Positions 1 to 7,048 of a stretch of 18,889 bases of DNA are shown here, piece after piece. The notes under the pieces are model-generated. The model did not search any database. It saw only the letters and a list, made by a program, of their open reading frames with translations, and was not told where the DNA came from. The DNA comes from Desulfobulbus sp. (GTDB lineage: Bacteria; Desulfobacterota; Desulfobulbia; Desulfobulbales; Desulfobulbaceae): the NCBI GenBank assembly GCA_028684915.1, contig JAQUEZ010000109.1, forward strand, positions 1-18,889, in the 5' to 3' direction. Within the stretch, counting starts at the first letter, position 1. Each line of letters opens with the position of its first letter. A program made the translations under genes and the position numbers.

Positions 1-14
1 AGGGTGGTGTTCAT
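1..14 (-). CDS. 5' end of a minus-strand gene leaving the window (5 codons visible)
   Basis: On the minus strand an ATG at 14-12 is preceded by a textbook ribosome binding site, AAGGAGG at 26-20, with a 5-nt spacer. The visible residues are M-N-T-T-L, after which the frame leaves the window. The strength and spacing of the binding site make a real start likely, but the product cannot be identified from five residues. The several hundred bases to its right contain no gene on this strand and carry several inverted repeats, so its promoter and control region probably lie there. Confidence 0.6.
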
Positions 15-141
15 TGTAACCTCCTTGGTCATGGTTGATGCGGCCGACCTTGCCTTGGTCCAGCCGCTTTATACCTATTACCGTATGTCTGAGATCACAA
101 CATGTTCATTATGAGCAATCAGGGTCGTTCGGGGCTTGTCT

Positions 142-227
142 GCCGCGCAGCGGCTTCGTCCATCAAGTTAATCAACTTGACGTATTACGGTTGTCATCGT
201 TTTTGCAAAAGAAAAAGCTGCAAAAAC
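142..227. promoter_or_regulatory. Cluster of three inverted repeats upstream of the left-edge gene
   Basis: Three perfect inverted repeats lie close together. GCCGC/GCGGC at 142-154 has a 3-nt spacer. TCAAGTT/AACTTGA at 163-180 has a 4-nt spacer and is operator-like. GTTTTTGCA/TGCAAAAAC at 199-227 has 9-bp arms and an 11-nt loop. They lie 130-215 bp upstream of the minus-strand start at 14. No adjacent T-run marks any of them as a terminator. Binding sites for a regulator of the left-edge gene are the likeliest reading, but this is inference. The rest of 15-537 holds the hairpins listed separately and no convincing gene. Confidence 0.35.
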
Positions 228-377
228 AACACCAGCCACTTCAATGGATTCTTTCACGATACCTAGCAGGAATAATCAGTACGATGTAAGCAGATGAATC
301 AACTTGTTTTTTATACATAAAAATCATGTGATAATCCTGAAACAGTATCATCGAAAATCTCTCGACGTCAGGAGTTC

Positions 378-415
378 TGTGGTTAAGGGCGGGTTTAGCT
401 CCCACCCTTTCCACA
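378..415. other. Imperfect hairpin in the gene-poor left region
   Basis: The arms TGTGG...AGGG.GGG (378-393) and CCC.CCCT..CCACA (401-415) can pair over 12 positions with two internal interruptions, around a 7-nt loop TTTAGCT. A second inverted repeat, CCCAGAG (471-477) with CTCTGGG (490-496), follows about 55 nt later. Both lie within 160 nt upstream of the gene at 538. They could be leader structures of that gene, the remnant of a mobile-element end, or chance. No T-tract follows, so they are not simple terminators. Confidence 0.3.
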
Positions 416-537
416 CTACAGTGGACACGAATCCGCACCCAGCAGCCCGTCAACCTACTTCCCCATCATGCCCAGAGGAGCCGCAAGATCTCTGGGTGAC
501 CGTTGAAATCGCCACTCTTTTTACATGAGCACAGGAA

Positions 538-972
538 ATGGACAATTACGAAATATACGAGAATGATTGCAAAAAAATAAGAGAAGTAAACACACAACTA
601 TTGAATGCGTTTGCGCTTTTCCTAAAGGATTCTGGAGCATCTGAGAAGACGATCAACAATCATGTCTCAAATATTGATTTCTATATCAACGAATATCTCC
701 TCTACGAAGATGCAATTGAAGCAAAAGACGGCGCCAATGCCGTTGGAATGTTTCTTGGATATTGGTTTATAAAAAAGGCAATGTGGGCGAGCCGATCAAG
801 CATCAAAAGTTATGCAACAAGCCTTAAGAAGTTTTACACTTTTTTGCATAAAAATGGGATGATAGAAAAAGACGATTTAGATGCTTTGAAAGAGACAATA
901 AAACAAGACATGCCCGAATGGCTAGCTACCTTGGATCGATATGATGATCCATCAATTGACGAAGTTTGGTAA
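538..972 (+). CDS. Stand-alone SAM-like (phage-integrase N-terminal type) protein
   Basis: This 144-aa soluble protein resembles the helical SAM-like core-binding domain that tyrosine recombinases use to clamp DNA. Residues about 15-115 carry the usual pattern: a helix 'LLNAFALFLKDSGASEKTINNH', then 'SSIKSYATSLKKFYTFLHKNG', ending in a conserved-looking 'MPEWLATLDRYDD' tail. The catalytic domain with its R-H-R-Y residues is absent, and none is encoded within several hundred bases downstream. The clean stop and my recollection of similar ~145-aa proteins in other anaerobes suggest an intact small family rather than a broken integrase; that is not verified. An in-frame TGA at 526-528 forces the start to 538, where the AGGA is only about 1 nt away, so initiation is atypical. 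Base composition is clearly more AT-rich than the genes to the right, hinting at transfer. Confidence 0.75.
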   Translation: MDNYEIYENDCKKIREVNTQLLNAFALFLKDSGASEKTINNHVSNIDFYINEYLLYEDAIEAKDGANAVGMFLGYWFIKKAMWASRSSIKSYATSLKKFYTFLHKNGMIEKDDLDALKETIKQDMPEWLATLDRYDDPSIDEVW

Positions 973-1320
973 TCATCTGCTCCCGTTTTCCCCAAATTCA
1001 GACCGCAACAGCAGGGTACAGAGTGCAATCTTCTCCCGACGGTCTACCGAATTTTCACTACAGAGAGACCGGTTCAGGCATGCCTGCATCTTCTCCTCAC
1101 GAAACCATCCATGTGGTCAAAATCACTCCATTCCTTGACAGTCTCCAGCGGCAAGGTATACTCAAAGGCAAGAATCCACCCCTTTGTTGGGATGAAATTG
1201 ATCCGTAAAGGGAGCACTTCCCATGAAAGTAGTGTCGCAATAAACCATAATAACGGCATTCTGCGCATCGTAACGTGTTGTTTTTTTTTGCAATGCGCCA
1301 CTTTTTGTTTTTACCTTTTT
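973..1320. other. Non-coding or unassigned spacer
   Basis: This ~350-nt stretch lies between the SAM-like gene and the hairpin upstream of the OmpA-type gene. Short open frames exist on both strands, for example a 75-codon minus-strand frame at 1074-1301, but none has a recognisable protein pattern or a good ribosome binding site. It contains a run of nine T at 1281-1289 without a GC-rich stem in front of it. I see no RNA gene or mobile element. Decayed coding sequence is possible but not demonstrable. Confidence 0.4.
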
Positions 1321-1348
1321 TCGTTCTCGGAATAAATCCCGAGAACGA
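1321..1348. terminator. Hairpin with 10-bp perfect arms, possible terminator
   Basis: TCGTTCTCGG at 1321-1330 pairs perfectly with CCGAGAACGA at 1339-1348 around an 8-nt loop. A short T-run (CATTTTT) follows on the plus strand, and a T-rich stretch precedes it. It could end transcription reading in from the left, insulating the gene at 1438, or it could act as an operator or leader structure for that gene. The T-run begins a few bases after the stem, so terminator function is plausible but not certain. Confidence 0.5.
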
Positions 1349-1408
1349 CATTTTTCGCTTTGTAAGTCACTATTTTTAGACCTGTGGTTTTCCGCCTTTT
1401 GGGTTTTT

Positions 1409-1444
1409 ACGAGTCCATCACCTTTGACGAGTCCATCATGATTG
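1409..1444 (+). repeat. 18-bp tandem duplication across the OmpA-gene start
   Basis: ACGAGTCCATCA occurs at 1409-1420 and again at 1427-1438, giving two adjacent 18-bp units (1409-1426 and 1427-1444) that differ at only three positions. The second copy contains the proposed ATG start codon and its weak ribosome site. In the upstream extension of the frame the units read as 'YESITF / DESIMI'-like peptide repeats. This is probably a replication-slippage duplication; it may influence where translation starts. Confidence 0.6.
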
Positions 1445-2499
1445 ACCGCCTCCTTGCCTCGCTTAGCGCCCTTGTCCTGCTGCTGGCCCTTACCGCCACC
1501 TGCCCCGCCAGGGCCGCTGCCTTTGACCGTTACGATTCCGGGTCCCGCTACATCCGCATGGCGCACAATTTTTTTGTGTTCTACGACCCAACTTCAACCA
1601 TGGATGTGCCGTATAAGACCACTGGCATGACCCGCATCGAAGCCCAAAAATATATTCTGCAGAAGAGCAATGCCTCCCTACCGCCGCTCAACTGGCAGGC
1701 CGGGTTATACCCGCACTGGAAAGGTGAGCTCTGGTTGCCCGGCTCCCCTATGGCGTTCAAACCCTACTACCGGTTGCACAATTACAAGAAGAGCGAATTT
1801 GCCGAGGCCATCGACCAACTGCCGACCACACCGCAAAGCCCGCCGATGCTGCAGACCGGCCTGATGAAACTCGAGCACCTGCTCGGCCTGCCCGGACGCA
1901 CGGAAATTTTTCTTTTCTCCGACGGCAAACACATGACCTATCCCGGCTTGGAACCGCAACCGCTGAGCGAGGCAAAGCTACTGGCAAGTAAATACGACAT
2001 CTGCCTCAACATCGTCTCCAGCGCCGCCACGACCAAGGATCGCCGACTGCTTGAAGATATCGCTGCGGTCAACAGTTGTTCACAGGTTATCGATTTCGAC
2101 ACCGTCTTTACCCACCCCGAACACCTGTTCGGCAAGTTGTACATGGATACCCAGGCCAACGGCTTTAACAATATCCTCTTTGACTTTGACAAATCCTTTA
2201 TTCGCCGAGAATACTCCAGCCAGCTCGACGCCCTGGGGCAAATTCTCAAAAATAACCAGCAGGTATACGTAGTGCTTTCTGGCTTCTGCGATAGCATCGG
2301 TAGCGAGAAATACAATTTAGGGCTTTCGCAACGCCGCGCCGAAAGTGTGCGCCGTTATCTGCAGAAAAAATTTGGTATCAAATCCGATCGCATCCTGCTC
2401 TACTGGTACGGCTACGCCAATCCCGTGGCCCCCAACACCTCCGAGACAGGCCGCCAGCTCAACCGCCGAGTCACCATCGTTCTCCGCGGCGGGCAATAA
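1438..2499 (+). CDS. Exported vWA-like / OmpA-domain protein
   Basis: This 353-aa protein probably anchors to peptidoglycan in the periplasm or outer membrane. The frame is open from 1384, but the ATG at 1438 is preferred because it opens directly onto a signal peptide (MIDRLL... followed by a Leu/Ala-rich core and an A-R-A-A-A region near residue 28). Residues about 42-165 look like a von Willebrand A fold: 'VFYDPTSTM' (D50) resembles the first MIDAS segment, and 'IFLFSDGKH' (D162) the later one. Residues about 242-353 are an OmpA C-terminal domain, with FDFDKS at its start, 'GFCDSIGS' (D285) and 'LSQRRAESV' (R300), the Asp and Arg expected to bind diaminopimelate. The ribosome site is weak (GACGAG at 1426-1431). 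The nuclease gene follows after 26 nt, so the two are probably co-transcribed. The OmpA domain is secure; the vWA reading is moderate. Confidence 0.85.
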   Translation: MIDRLLASLSALVLLLALTATCPARAAAFDRYDSGSRYIRMAHNFFVFYDPTSTMDVPYKTTGMTRIEAQKYILQKSNASLPPLNWQAGLYPHWKGELWLPGSPMAFKPYYRLHNYKKSEFAEAIDQLPTTPQSPPMLQTGLMKLEHLLGLPGRTEIFLFSDGKHMTYPGLEPQPLSEAKLLASKYDICLNIVSSAATTKDRRLLEDIAAVNSCSQVIDFDTVFTHPEHLFGKLYMDTQANGFNNILFDFDKSFIRREYSSQLDALGQILKNNQQVYVVLSGFCDSIGSEKYNLGLSQRRAESVRRYLQKKFGIKSDRILLYWYGYANPVAPNTSETGRQLNRRVTIVLRGGQ

Positions 2500-2525
2500 T
2501 TCAGATTCATCAAAGGAGAAAGAAT

Positions 2526-3911
2526 ATGCGTCTCACTTTCCACGGGGCAGCCCAAAACGTCACCGGCTCCTGCCATCTAGTGGAGTGTGGCGACAAACGG
2601 ATTCTCATCGATTGCGGCCTCTACCAAGGAGGCCGCGAGATGGACGAGGAAAACCATAATGACTTTGGTTTTGACCCAGCCTCCATCGATTATCTCCTCC
2701 TCACCCACGCCCACCTTGATCATTGCGGCCGTATTCCGCTCCTGCACCGACGAGGATTCCGTGGCAAGGTTCTGACCACCGGGGCCACCCGGGAACTGGC
2801 CCGCCTGGTACTGCTCGACTCGGCCCGCATCCACGAGGAGGAAGCCCGTTACCGCAATTACAAGGCGAGCAAACGGCGCAATCAACAACCCGTTGCGCCG
2901 CTCTACAACACCTTGGATGCCCTCAACAGCCTCGATGGTTTTGTCGATATCGCCTCCTTCGCCAGCCCCCATGACCTCTGCCAGGGTGTCCGCACCACTT
3001 TTTACGAGGCGGGACACATCCTCGGTTCGGCCTGTATTCTCCTGGAATTAACAGAAAACGGACAACAGCGGCGGGTACTCTTCTCAGGCGACCTCGGCTA
3101 TGACGGCCGAGCCATCCTGCCCGATCCTGCCGCACCACCACAGGCCGATATTGTTGTCATGGAGAGCACCTATGGCAATCGGCTCCATAAACGACTTGAA
3201 CCCTCCATTGACGAGCTCTACCTGGCTATCAACACCACCATCGCCCGCAACGGCAACGTCCTGATTCCCAGCTTTGCCCTGGAGCGGACCCAAGAGATCC
3301 TCTACTATCTGCGTGAGGGTATCGAGCGCGGACAACTGCCCCGCCATCTTCCGGTTTATCTTGATTCGCCCATGGCCATCTCCGCGACCCAAATTTTCCG
3401 CCACCACCGGGAATGCTTTGATGAGGAGACCTGGTCAGTGATCGCCGCCGGACACGATCCTTTCGAATTGCCGAACCTGGAAATTGTCCGTGACACCAGC
3501 GAGTCCATGGCCCTGAAAAATGTCCGCGGCTCGGTCATTATTGCCGGATCCGGGATGTGCACCGGGGGACGCATCCGCCATCATCTGCGCCACAACCTCT
3601 GGCGCAAGGAATCCTCGGTGGTCTTTGTTGGCTATGCGGCCGGAGGAACCCTGGCCCGTCAGATTATCGAAGGAGAAGAGGTGGTGCGGGTGCTCCATGA
3701 GCAGGTGGAAGTCAATGCTGAGATCTATACCATTGGTGGCTTTTCCGCCCATGCCGACCAGGAGGAACTGCTTGCCTGGCATGCACGGACCGGCAAGCCG
3801 GAATGTACCGTTCTCGTCCACGGCGAGCCCGAGGCCATGCAAGCCTTGGCAGCGCGTCTCAGTGGCACCAAGGTAGAGATGCCTGTTCTCCACCAGTCGG
3901 TTGCGATCTGA
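2526..3911 (+). CDS. MBL-fold / beta-CASP nuclease (RNase J/CPSF-like exonuclease family)
   Basis: This 461-aa protein belongs to the metallo-beta-lactamase/beta-CASP family, whose members cut or trim RNA (the Thermus TTHA0252 type is the closest format by length). The MBL motifs are complete: 'THAHLDHCG' with H61, H63, D65 and H66, 'AGHILGSA' with H164, and 'FSGDLG' with D189. The beta-CASP region (about 210-400) shows 'MESTYGNR' (E213), 'IPSFALERTQE', 'GSGMCTGGRIRHHL' and 'TIGGFSAHAD' (H409), and 'VLVHGE' (H432) provides the last metal ligand. No KH domain or signal peptide is present, so it is cytoplasmic. The ribosome site AAGGAG at 2513-2518 is 7 nt from the ATG. It is transcribed with the OmpA-type gene. 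Family assignment is certain; the RNA substrate is not known. Confidence 0.93.
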   Translation: MRLTFHGAAQNVTGSCHLVECGDKRILIDCGLYQGGREMDEENHNDFGFDPASIDYLLLTHAHLDHCGRIPLLHRRGFRGKVLTTGATRELARLVLLDSARIHEEEARYRNYKASKRRNQQPVAPLYNTLDALNSLDGFVDIASFASPHDLCQGVRTTFYEAGHILGSACILLELTENGQQRRVLFSGDLGYDGRAILPDPAAPPQADIVVMESTYGNRLHKRLEPSIDELYLAINTTIARNGNVLIPSFALERTQEILYYLREGIERGQLPRHLPVYLDSPMAISATQIFRHHRECFDEETWSVIAAGHDPFELPNLEIVRDTSESMALKNVRGSVIIAGSGMCTGGRIRHHLRHNLWRKESSVVFVGYAAGGTLARQIIEGEEVVRVLHEQVEVNAEIYTIGGFSAHADQEELLAWHARTGKPECTVLVHGEPEAMQALAARLSGTKVEMPVLHQSVAI

Positions 3912-3916
3912 TTGAC

Positions 3917-3951
3917 AGGTTGCCAGAAGAGTGATGCTCTCCCGGCAACCT
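3917..3951. terminator. Probable bidirectional terminator between convergent genes
   Basis: AGGTTGCC (3917-3924) pairs with GGCAACCT (3944-3951), and AGAG/CTCT can extend the stem inside the loop. It lies 5 nt after the nuclease gene stop and 6 nt before the end of the convergent minus-strand gene. Its position is ideal for a shared terminator, although the T-tract on either side is short. Confidence 0.6.
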
Positions 3952-3957
3952 ATTTGG

Positions 3958-4455
3958 TTACTGCTGGGGTGCTGCGGGTGGTGGCGTTTCCGGCTGAACC
4001 GGTGCAGCCGGAGCGACAGGTTCCCGTGGTGCTTGCGGAGCCTTGGGGGCCGGAGTATCGGGAGCAGTGATCTCGTGGAGAGCAGCCTTGCCCTTGTGCC
4101 ACAACTCCTGGGATTCTTCCTTGGTGGCGTGCCAGGCCTGCTTGGACTTTTCCCCGACCGTATCGTATAATTCGATCGATTCGGATTTGGTCTTGTGCCA
4201 AACTTCGCTCGAACCACTCTTAAGATTATCCCAAGCGGAACCGGCAGTCTCGCGGGTGGCATTGGATACTGCGCCCGTTGCCTCCTTCACCTCCTTGCCT
4301 GCGGCCTCCCAATTGGCATCGCCATGACCGGAAGCCTCCTCTACCCCGGAAGCGCTTCCCCCTCCTGCGGCCTCCTCATTCTGGGACCAGCATACATGTA
4401 CTGGATTGAAAAATAAGCTCATCCCGACTAGAGTAACAATCTGCATCATTTTCAT
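3958..4455 (-). CDS. Secreted LEA/apolipoprotein-like protein with 11-residue aromatic repeats
   Basis: This is a 165-aa protein of unknown function. Residues 1 to about 24 form a signal peptide (MKMMQIV... 'GMSLFFNPVHV'). A Gly/Ser/Glu-rich linker follows, and residues about 48-128 are a predicted amphipathic helix rich in Lys, Glu, Ser and Ala. Within it W75, W86, Y97, W108 and W119 are spaced by exactly 11 residues, with 'WHKTKSES', 'WHATKEES' and 'WHKGKAAL' as near copies. The C-terminal 35 residues are a Pro/Ala-rich tail. Hendecad repeats of this kind occur in group 3 LEA proteins and lipid-binding apolipoproteins, so membrane-surface binding or envelope protection is a fair inference. 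A cysteine at residue 22 is not in a proper lipobox. The start is supported by GGAG at 4466-4463 with a 7-nt spacer. It diverges from the efflux operon. Confidence 0.75.
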   Translation of the reverse strand: MKMMQIVTLVGMSLFFNPVHVCWSQNEEAAGGGSASGVEEASGHGDANWEAAGKEVKEATGAVSNATRETAGSAWDNLKSGSSEVWHKTKSESIELYDTVGEKSKQAWHATKEESQELWHKGKAALHEITAPDTPAPKAPQAPREPVAPAAPVQPETPPPAAPQQ

Positions 4456-4511
4456 TGATACGCTCCATTTAATGCATTGAACGACAACGTTTAAACAGTA
4501 AAAGAGGTGGT

Positions 4512-4548
4512 CATTGGTATTGCAAATTCGACCAATGCGCCCTATTTT
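4512..4548 (+). promoter_or_regulatory. Candidate sigma70 promoter with overlapping operator for the efflux operon
   Basis: TTGCAA at 4520-4525 and TATTTT at 4543-4548 are separated by exactly 17 nt, a good sigma70-type pair. The inverted repeat CATTGGT (4512-4518) / ACCAATG (4531-4537), perfect 7-bp arms with a 12-nt spacer, encloses the -35 box and enters the spacer. A bound repressor would therefore block polymerase, the usual arrangement for TetR-type control of RND pumps. The predicted leader is about 115 nt to the ATG at 4671. No regulator gene lies beside it in this window. Confidence 0.5.
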
Positions 4549-4670
4549 TCATCCTGTTGCCCACAGGCGGCAAGGCAGTCCAATATTTCCACTGTCCTCT
4601 TTACTGTATTCCCTTTTCCCGGCAGACCAATATACCAACAGCCCCCCACTTTGCATCGGAAAAATACCAT

Positions 4671-6011
4671 ATGACATCATTCGCACGCGCACCATGGTTT
4701 GTTGTTTTATTTCTGAGCCTTTTCCCCAAAGGAAGCGGAGCAATCCCTCCCGACACTCTTCCCACCAAGTGGTCTGTGCAATCAGCTGTATCCTATGCGC
4801 TGGCACATAATCCAGACACCCGGGCCGCCGTAGAACGGATCAGCGCCGCCGAGGCGGATCTCAAGGCCGCACGTTCCGCCCTTTATCCCCAAGTGGGGAT
4901 GGCCGTGGAATACAACCGCACCAACAACCCGATGTATTCTTTTGGTAACATTCTCAATCAAGGCATGTTTACCAACAGTATTGATTTTAATAATCCCGGG
5001 ACCACCGATACCCTGCAGACCAAGGGCATTATCCAATATCGACTCTACAATGGTGGCCGTGACGTGGCCGGGGTGGATGCGGCAGAAAACCGAGGTCAGG
5101 CAAGCATTCTTGAAAATGATGCCGTCCGCCTCCAGCTTGAATACAATGTGGTGCGCGCTTTTTGTAGTATTATCCAGGCGGGCGAAGTGGTGCTGGCCCG
5201 TCAGTCCGCCCTTGAAGCCATTTCCGCCTCCCTGGCGGTTGCCCGCGCCCGATTTGACGAGGGCAGCCTGTTACAGGAAGAGGTGCTCAACCTGGAAGTG
5301 CAACAGTCGCGGTCCGAGGAACAACTCATCCAGGCCAAACACAGCCTGAGCCTTGCCCAACGGGGTTTTCTCCGCCTGCTCGGTCTTCAGGGGGACATGG
5401 TCAATCTAGATCCCCAGGCTTCACCCACCCAGACAATACCTGCCGAGCCGAAAATCAGCCAACGCCCGGAGCTGAAGGCCATGGGTGCGCAAATCAAGAC
5501 GCTAGAGGCCATGGCCCGGCAGGCACGAGGCGGACACGCCCCCACAGCCGATCTTTTTGGTTCCTATCAGGTCGACAAGGGCACGGAACTCGATGAAGGC
5601 TCCGGGAACTCCTGGACCACGGGCATTCGCCTCAACTACACCCTCTTCAACGGGGGACGAACCAGTGCGGAGGTGGAACGGGCAGAAGCCCAACTCCGTG
5701 AGGCCCGTGAACGGTTACACAATTTGGAATTGGCCTTTAGCCTAGAGATGGAGCAAGCCCTCCTCGCCCTCACGCAAGAAGAAGCGCGGCTCAAGGTTAC
5801 CCAGAAAATGGTGGCATCCGCCCGAGAAAGTGCGCGACTCTCCCGATTGCGTTTCAAAGAGGGCATCGTGCTCTCCTCCGAGCTGATCGATACCGAAAAC
5901 CGCCTCACCGATGCCCTGGTCAGCCACAGCCTGGCTAATGCCTCCCGCAAAATTGCCCTTGCCGACCTGCGCCGTAGCGTTGGCCTTCACCAATTCACCG
6001 AAGGAAAATAA
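4671..6011 (+). CDS. TolC-family outer-membrane efflux protein
   Basis: This 446-aa protein is the outer-membrane channel of the tripartite pump encoded here. The frame is open from 4557, but the ATG at 4671 begins a proper signal peptide (MTSFARAPWFVVLFLSLF..., cleavage near residue 24) and gives the usual family length. The internal duplication of the TolC/OEP fold is visible: 'QYRLYNGGRDVAGV' near residue 123 and 'NYTLFNGGRTSAEV' near residue 324 are equivalent strand motifs, each followed by long Ala/Glu/Arg-rich helices. 'SAVSYALAHNPDTRAA' at the N-terminus is also characteristic. The ribosome site is weak (GGAAAA, about 10 nt before the ATG). The adaptor gene starts 2 nt after its stop, so the operon is tightly coupled. 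Confidence 0.92.
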   Translation: MTSFARAPWFVVLFLSLFPKGSGAIPPDTLPTKWSVQSAVSYALAHNPDTRAAVERISAAEADLKAARSALYPQVGMAVEYNRTNNPMYSFGNILNQGMFTNSIDFNNPGTTDTLQTKGIIQYRLYNGGRDVAGVDAAENRGQASILENDAVRLQLEYNVVRAFCSIIQAGEVVLARQSALEAISASLAVARARFDEGSLLQEEVLNLEVQQSRSEEQLIQAKHSLSLAQRGFLRLLGLQGDMVNLDPQASPTQTIPAEPKISQRPELKAMGAQIKTLEAMARQARGGHAPTADLFGSYQVDKGTELDEGSGNSWTTGIRLNYTLFNGGRTSAEVERAEAQLREARERLHNLELAFSLEMEQALLALTQEEARLKVTQKMVASARESARLSRLRFKEGIVLSSELIDTENRLTDALVSHSLANASRKIALADLRRSVGLHQFTEGK

Positions 6012-6013
6012 TC

Positions 6014-7048
6014 ATGCCCCGTCTGAATCACCGCATCAAGCATGCTCTTTTTCTGCTTCTCGCTTCCTGCCTGCTCTCTACATCCGTCTTGGCCGGCGAA
6101 CAGGAACGCACTCGTGCGGAACCTGCGACCGTGGGCGTTGCCAAGGCCGAGTTACAGGCCATTCCTACGCTGGTTGAGGTGGTCGGGACCCTGCAAGCCA
6201 AGGAAAGCGCCGTCATTGCCGCCAAGATGACGGGCATTATCACCCAGGTTCCGGTTGCGCTCGGTTCGACGGTTAAAACAGGGGACCTGCTTCTGACGAT
6301 CAGTGCCGGCGAGATCGACGCCCGTCTCAGTCAGGCCGAAGCCCAACTTTCCCAGGCCCGGCGTAACCTTGACCGAGAGCAAAATCTGCTGAAAAAAAAT
6401 GCGTCCACCGCGGAAACGGTCAAAACCATGCGCAATCAATATAACATGGCCCTTGCTGGCTACAATGAAGCCAAGAGCATGCTCGGCTACATGTCTATTA
6501 CCGCCCCCTTCGATGGGGTCATCTCCCGTAAGGATGTCAACAACGGTGATCTGGCCACCCCGGGTACGCCGCTTTTATATCTCGAAAACAACCGAAAACT
6601 CCAGGTTCGCTCGGCAGTTCCAGAAAGCCTGGTGCTCAAGATCCATACCGGTGATCACCTCATGGTCAAGGTGGCAGCGGCCGGTGCCCTGGTACAGGGT
6701 ACGGTTATCGAAATTGCTCCGGCAGTTGACCCCAACTCCCGCACCGCGCCGGTGGTAATAGATTTGCCGGTCCACCCGGATTTTCGCTCCGGCCAATTTG
6801 CCCGAGTGCTCTTACCCGGCACTGACACCAAAGCATTGCTGATCCCGGAGACTGCAGTGGTCCCCTCGGGACAGATGGACCGCGTCTTTGTGGTGGAAGC
6901 TGAACGTGCCCACCTTCGTCTGGTGCGGACCGGCCTACGTCATGAAGGGATGGTGGAAATTCTTACCGGTCTGACTTCCGGGGAAACGGTGGCTATCTCC
7001 AACAACCGCCTGTTGGAAAACGGGCAGCAGGTACGGGTCCAACCATGA
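6014..7048 (+). CDS. RND efflux periplasmic adaptor (membrane-fusion protein, HlyD/AcrA type)
   Basis: This 344-aa adaptor joins the inner-membrane RND pump to the TolC channel. Domains in order: an N-terminal signal (residues 1-27); first lipoyl half and barrel (about 55-95, '[23 protein letters not shown]'); a coiled-coil hairpin (about 98-158, '[20 protein letters not shown]'); second lipoyl half ('[18 protein letters not shown]', about 160-193); beta-barrel and membrane-proximal domains to the C-terminus. 'LASC' at residues 16-19 matches a lipobox, so it may be a lipoprotein like AcrA. Cleavage after 'SVLA' by signal peptidase I is the alternative. The ribosome site AAGGAA (6001-6006) overlaps the end of the TolC gene. 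Its last codons overlap the pump gene by ATGA. Confidence 0.93.
   Translation: MPRLNHRIKHALFLLLASCLLSTSVLAGEQERTRAEPATVGVAKAELQAIPTLVEVVGTLQAKESAVIAAKMTGIITQVPVALGSTVKTGDLLLTISAGEIDARLSQAEAQLSQARRNLDREQNLLKKNASTAETVKTMRNQYNMALAGYNEAKSMLGYMSITAPFDGVISRKDVNNGDLATPGTPLLYLENNRKLQVRSAVPESLVLKIHTGDHLMVKVAAAGALVQGTVIEIAPAVDPNSRTAPVVIDLPVHPDFRSGQFARVLLPGTDTKALLIPETAVVPSGQMDRVFVVEAERAHLRLVRTGLRHEGMVEILTGLTSGETVAISNNRLLENGQQVRVQP

Noticed and set aside
1281..1289. Run of nine T as a rho-independent terminator
   Set aside because: No GC-rich stem precedes it on the plus strand.
1074..1351. Minus-strand frames of 75-84 codons in the spacer before the OmpA-type gene
   Set aside because: No ribosome site, no recognisable family and poor sequence character; kept as unassigned spacer.
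3435..4262. 275-codon minus-strand frame opposite the nuclease gene
   Set aside because: It overlaps two well-supported genes, lacks a recognisable domain and has low-complexity Arg/Pro-rich sequence typical of a shadow frame.
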